Below, one piece after another: positions 18,178 through 19,297 of a DNA stretch of 19,297 nt (its first letter is position 1; every line of letters begins with the position of its first letter). The notes below the pieces were generated by a model. The model had not been told where the DNA came from, did no database searches, and worked only from the letters and a program-made list of their open reading frames with translations. This DNA comes from Pelagophyceae sp. CCMP2097 (taxonomy: Eukaryota; Sar; Pelagophyceae): contig MU657519.1 in NCBI GenBank assembly GCA_026770575.1, positions 19,914-39,210 on the forward strand, in the 5' to 3' direction. The translations under genes and the position numbers were made by a program.

Positions 18178-18233
18178 GACTTTGCGTATAAAAAATTCGG
18201 AAAAAATGTCAGCAAGTGAAATGAATGTACGCC

Positions 18234-18244
18234 GGTTCAAATCC
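18234..18244 (+). other. Second B-box-like motif
   Basis: GGTTCAAATCC fits the RNA polymerase III B-box pattern GGTTCRANYCC, and pairs as CCGG/CCGG around the loop. It lies 67 bp after the first B box and is preceded, like it, by CGCC. The sequence after it reads GTCTGAGTACCA. Confidence 0.35.
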
Positions 18245-18435
18245 GGGTCTGAGTACCAAAAACCTCATTAGGAATGGGATGTGTTTATATACACTTTTCT
18301 TAACTGGCTCTTGGCACTGGGACCGGAATTCCCTTTTGCCAGGGCAAACGTCAGTGACAGACGGTGTCTTTATTTCACGACAACAGCCGCCCCTTGATGT
18401 TCAGTCTCGGCTGCCTCTTGGATCAAGTGGTTTTC

Positions 18436-18957
18436 TCACCCCCTCACCCCCCCCCCAAAGGAAAAAAAAACGAACCCTGGGCGCTCGGGCCATCCCTGGC
18501 CCTTCTGCTGCCCGTAATCGCCCTTTTGTTTTTGGACTTCCTCGACGGTGTGCGCCGGCCGCCCGGGGGTGAGGTATTTCGCCGAATATTACCTACAAGC
18601 AGCGGCGGCATTAACAGACATTGAAAGTAGGTCGAGTCCCTCTGCTCTGCCTCCGTTTGGCGAGAATCGGACGACGGGGCTGCAGAGAGCGCGCTCTCGC
18701 GGCCATGCAGCATGCTTTGTTTGTGAAGCTCGTGCACCTGGCGCCTGCGCTACGCCCGCCCAAAGGTCGCGAATAGTCCCGGACTATAGGCGGGGTTAAA
18801 GGTCGGCGGCGAGGTCGGGCCGACCCACCTCCAGTGACCCCTATACGGGCGTGAACGCAAGGCTGCGCCGTGCCGTGCAGGGCACGAGTGCTGAGGTTAA
18901 GTCTGCGAGACCCTCGGGGCCACCGACCGTCGGAGAGATCGACGAAAATTTTGAAAC
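18436..18957. other. Gene-poor stretch
   Basis: Begins with C-rich and A-rich homopolymer runs (18437-18470). A near-perfect palindrome ATAGTCC-C-GGACTAT lies at 18773-18787. A hydrophobic short frame near 18480-18545 has no ATG start. On the minus strand, part of this interval could hold downstream exons of the possible gene starting at 19203. Confidence 0.4.
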
Positions 18958-18961
18958 TTAC

Positions 18962-19203
18962 CATACTTGCAGGGGCCGCCGTGACATGGGCCGCGGGGCC
19001 TTTGTGTGCTGCGCTTGGTGCGCGTGCCGGTCCTCGCTCGTCACCGCGAGCGGCCCGCGGTATGCGGCAGCGGCGGCTTCACCGTGCCCTTGGAAAGGAC
19101 CACCTAGACCGTGTGTCGTTTGAAACACTACGGCGCCGAGACGATGCGCGTCACGCACCATCTTCACCGCGTCGTCCGCCCGCTGGTCGGCCTTGGGCGC
19201 CAT
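18962..19203 (-). CDS. Possible 5' exons of an unrecognised minus-strand gene
   Basis: The ATG at 19203 (adenine at -3, G at +4) opens a 15-codon stretch, MAPKADQRADDAVKM, that ends exactly at a GTGCGT donor (19158). That is the commonest donor type in this window. Further down the strand is a textbook GTAAGT donor at 18961 and a CTCAG acceptor ending at 18891, preceded by CTTAAC, a plausible branch site. The acceptor of the second exon is unclear and no product can be named. The signals are suggestive but may be chance. Confidence 0.22.
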
Positions 19204-19297
19204 GCTGGGCGCGCCGCCAGCGGCTGAAACGGGCCCGTACCCACGCCCGGCCGCCCCAACGCCCCGGCAACGAGTTCAAACTTTTCCTCGGACTATC

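Larger units (their letters stand above)
17913..18435. mobile_element. MITE-like unit with 55-bp terminal inverted repeats
   Basis: Arms 17913-17967 and 18381-18435 are reverse complements at 54 of 55 positions; the outer ends read GAAAACCACTTGATC. The 413 bp between them carry no protein-like frame but do hold two B-box-like motifs and a hairpin. Terminal inverted repeats on a short noncoding unit fit a non-autonomous DNA element. No clear target-site duplication is visible, so a mobile origin is inference. Confidence 0.5.

Noticed and set aside
18098..18189. Complete tRNA gene
   Set aside because: The 3' half looks right, but the anticodon loop is 14 nt, the segment before the anticodon stem is too long, there is no A box, and the acceptor stem has a mismatch. 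Called a tRNA-like remnant instead.
18364..18624. Short frame with a membrane-like stretch (LALLLPVIALLFLDFLDG)
   Set aside because: Starts only at GTG, overlaps an inverted-repeat arm and homopolymer runs, and has no context of a gene.

Overview
This window is nuclear DNA of a GC-rich, compact eukaryotic genome, most likely a marine stramenopile alga close to the pelagophytes (Aureococcus type). The reasons are: short spliceosomal introns (about 46-190 nt) joined by reading-frame logic, most with GTGCG donors and TAG acceptors; Kozak-type starts; a protein with a signal peptide followed by an AFTAP-type plastid-import motif; a MYND-RING-Sel1 gene; and a WD40 gene with near-identical repeats. 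The last two are families I associate with Aureococcus-like genomes. The assignment is inference; no marker gene is present.

Layout. Positions 330-8431 (minus) hold a giant EF-hand plus triple-EML (HELP/WD40) protein. I reconstruct it as five exons and about 2,545 residues, with a 4-nt first coding exon. A ~0.5 kb divergent spacer separates it from a coiled-coil protein of unknown function (8940-10019, plus). Only 25 bp later comes a seven-repeat WD40 protein (10045-11328, plus), and the two may be one gene. Convergent to it is a broken MYND/RING/Sel1 gene (11663-12895, minus) with three frame changes, one caused by a 110-bp-period tandem duplication. Divergent from that is a five-exon gene for a small plastid-targeted membrane protein (13135-14085, plus). 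After a ~0.7 kb spacer with a strong hairpin comes an alanine-rich protein with three UBA-like domains and a UIM-like motif (14820-17103, plus, one 46-nt intron).

The last 2.2 kb is gene-poor and repeat-rich. It has nested minisatellites, a 162-bp direct repeat in two copies, and a 523-bp MITE-like unit bounded by 55-bp inverted repeats that contains two tRNA B-box-like motifs. A possible minus-strand gene starts at 19203.

The genes do not form a pathway. The shared theme is protein-interaction scaffolds (WD40, EML, Sel1, MYND, UBA, coiled coil). Limits: splice sites are inferred from frame, phase and consensus only. Frame breaks could be real mutations, unrecognised introns or assembly indels. 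No homology search was possible.
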